DNA of 6,075 bases from an uncultured Pseudomonadota bacterium. Its GTDB lineage: Bacteria; Pseudomonadota; Gammaproteobacteria; Burkholderiales; SG8-39. This document shows, in pieces, positions 6,074 through 6,075 of this stretch. Location: assembly GCA_903895005.1 (NCBI GenBank), contig CAITSH010000482.1, positions 1 through 6,075 on the forward strand, read 5' to 3'. The position numbers and the translations under genes are program-made. The notes beneath the pieces were generated by a model. The model saw only the letters and a list, made by a program, of their open reading frames with translations. It was not told the origin of the DNA and did not search any database. How positions within the stretch are numbered: the first letter of the stretch is position 1; every line of letters begins with the position of its first letter.

Positions 6074-6075
6074 AA

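Larger units (their letters stand above)
5502..6075. repeat. Composite long inverted-repeat element, reaching the window edge
   Basis: Reading inward from 5502 and, on the other strand, from 6075 gives homologous series of modules. Both begin TTTC, then a GC hairpin, then an ACTTT...TTGCTT...CAA...AGTAA hairpin, then a C-rich stretch, long perfect core arms, hexamer repeats and a central unpaired part. The whole is thus one imperfect palindrome of at least 574 nt. It has no transposase and no credible gene. From memory, similar sequences are scattered between genes in many Xanthomonadales and Burkholderiales-type genomes, where short spurious ORFs are often called in them; I know no accepted name. 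It might be a non-autonomous mobile element, a structured RNA locus or a bacterial interspersed repeat. The right boundary is not visible. Confidence 0.8.

Noticed and set aside
5502..6075. CRISPR array or insertion sequence
   Set aside because: There are no regularly spaced identical direct repeats with unique spacers, and no transposase frame. The repeats are inverted and nested.

Overview
The window is GC-rich chromosomal DNA with proteobacterial gene styles, most likely from a beta- or gammaproteobacterium. That placement rests on gene families and codon use, not on a marker gene. No rRNA, tRNA, CRISPR array or transposase was seen.

Layout. (1) Positions 1-2186, minus strand: a two-gene operon. 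The promoter-proximal gene (771-2186) encodes an exported protein with LVIVD-type beta-propeller repeats. The distal gene (722 down to the window edge) encodes a heme-oxygenase-like diiron protein of the CADD/PqqC/TenA fold group, whose six expected metal ligands can all be read. (2) Positions 2187-2417: a divergent intergenic region with two small inverted repeats and a possible -10 box. (3) Positions 2418-5361, plus strand: a YdjM-type membrane-bound metal-dependent hydrolase, then two tandem EamA/DMT-family ten-helix transporters. The second transporter appears to start at TTG, 16 nt after the stop of the first. A strong intrinsic terminator at 5435-5460 closes this block. (4) Positions 5502-6075: a gene-free composite repeat built as one long imperfect inverted repeat. 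Its arms carry GC hairpins, a conserved T-rich/A-rich hairpin, long perfect core arms and hexanucleotide repeats. It reaches the window edge and may continue beyond it.

How the parts relate. The LVIVD protein and the diiron protein are probably co-transcribed, and their shared function is unknown. The two DMT transporters probably form a translationally close pair with unknown substrates. The YdjM-like gene lies 102 nt upstream of them with no terminator visible between, so read-through is possible. The most unusual features are the long inverted-repeat element and the pairing of a secreted propeller with a diiron oxidase-fold protein.
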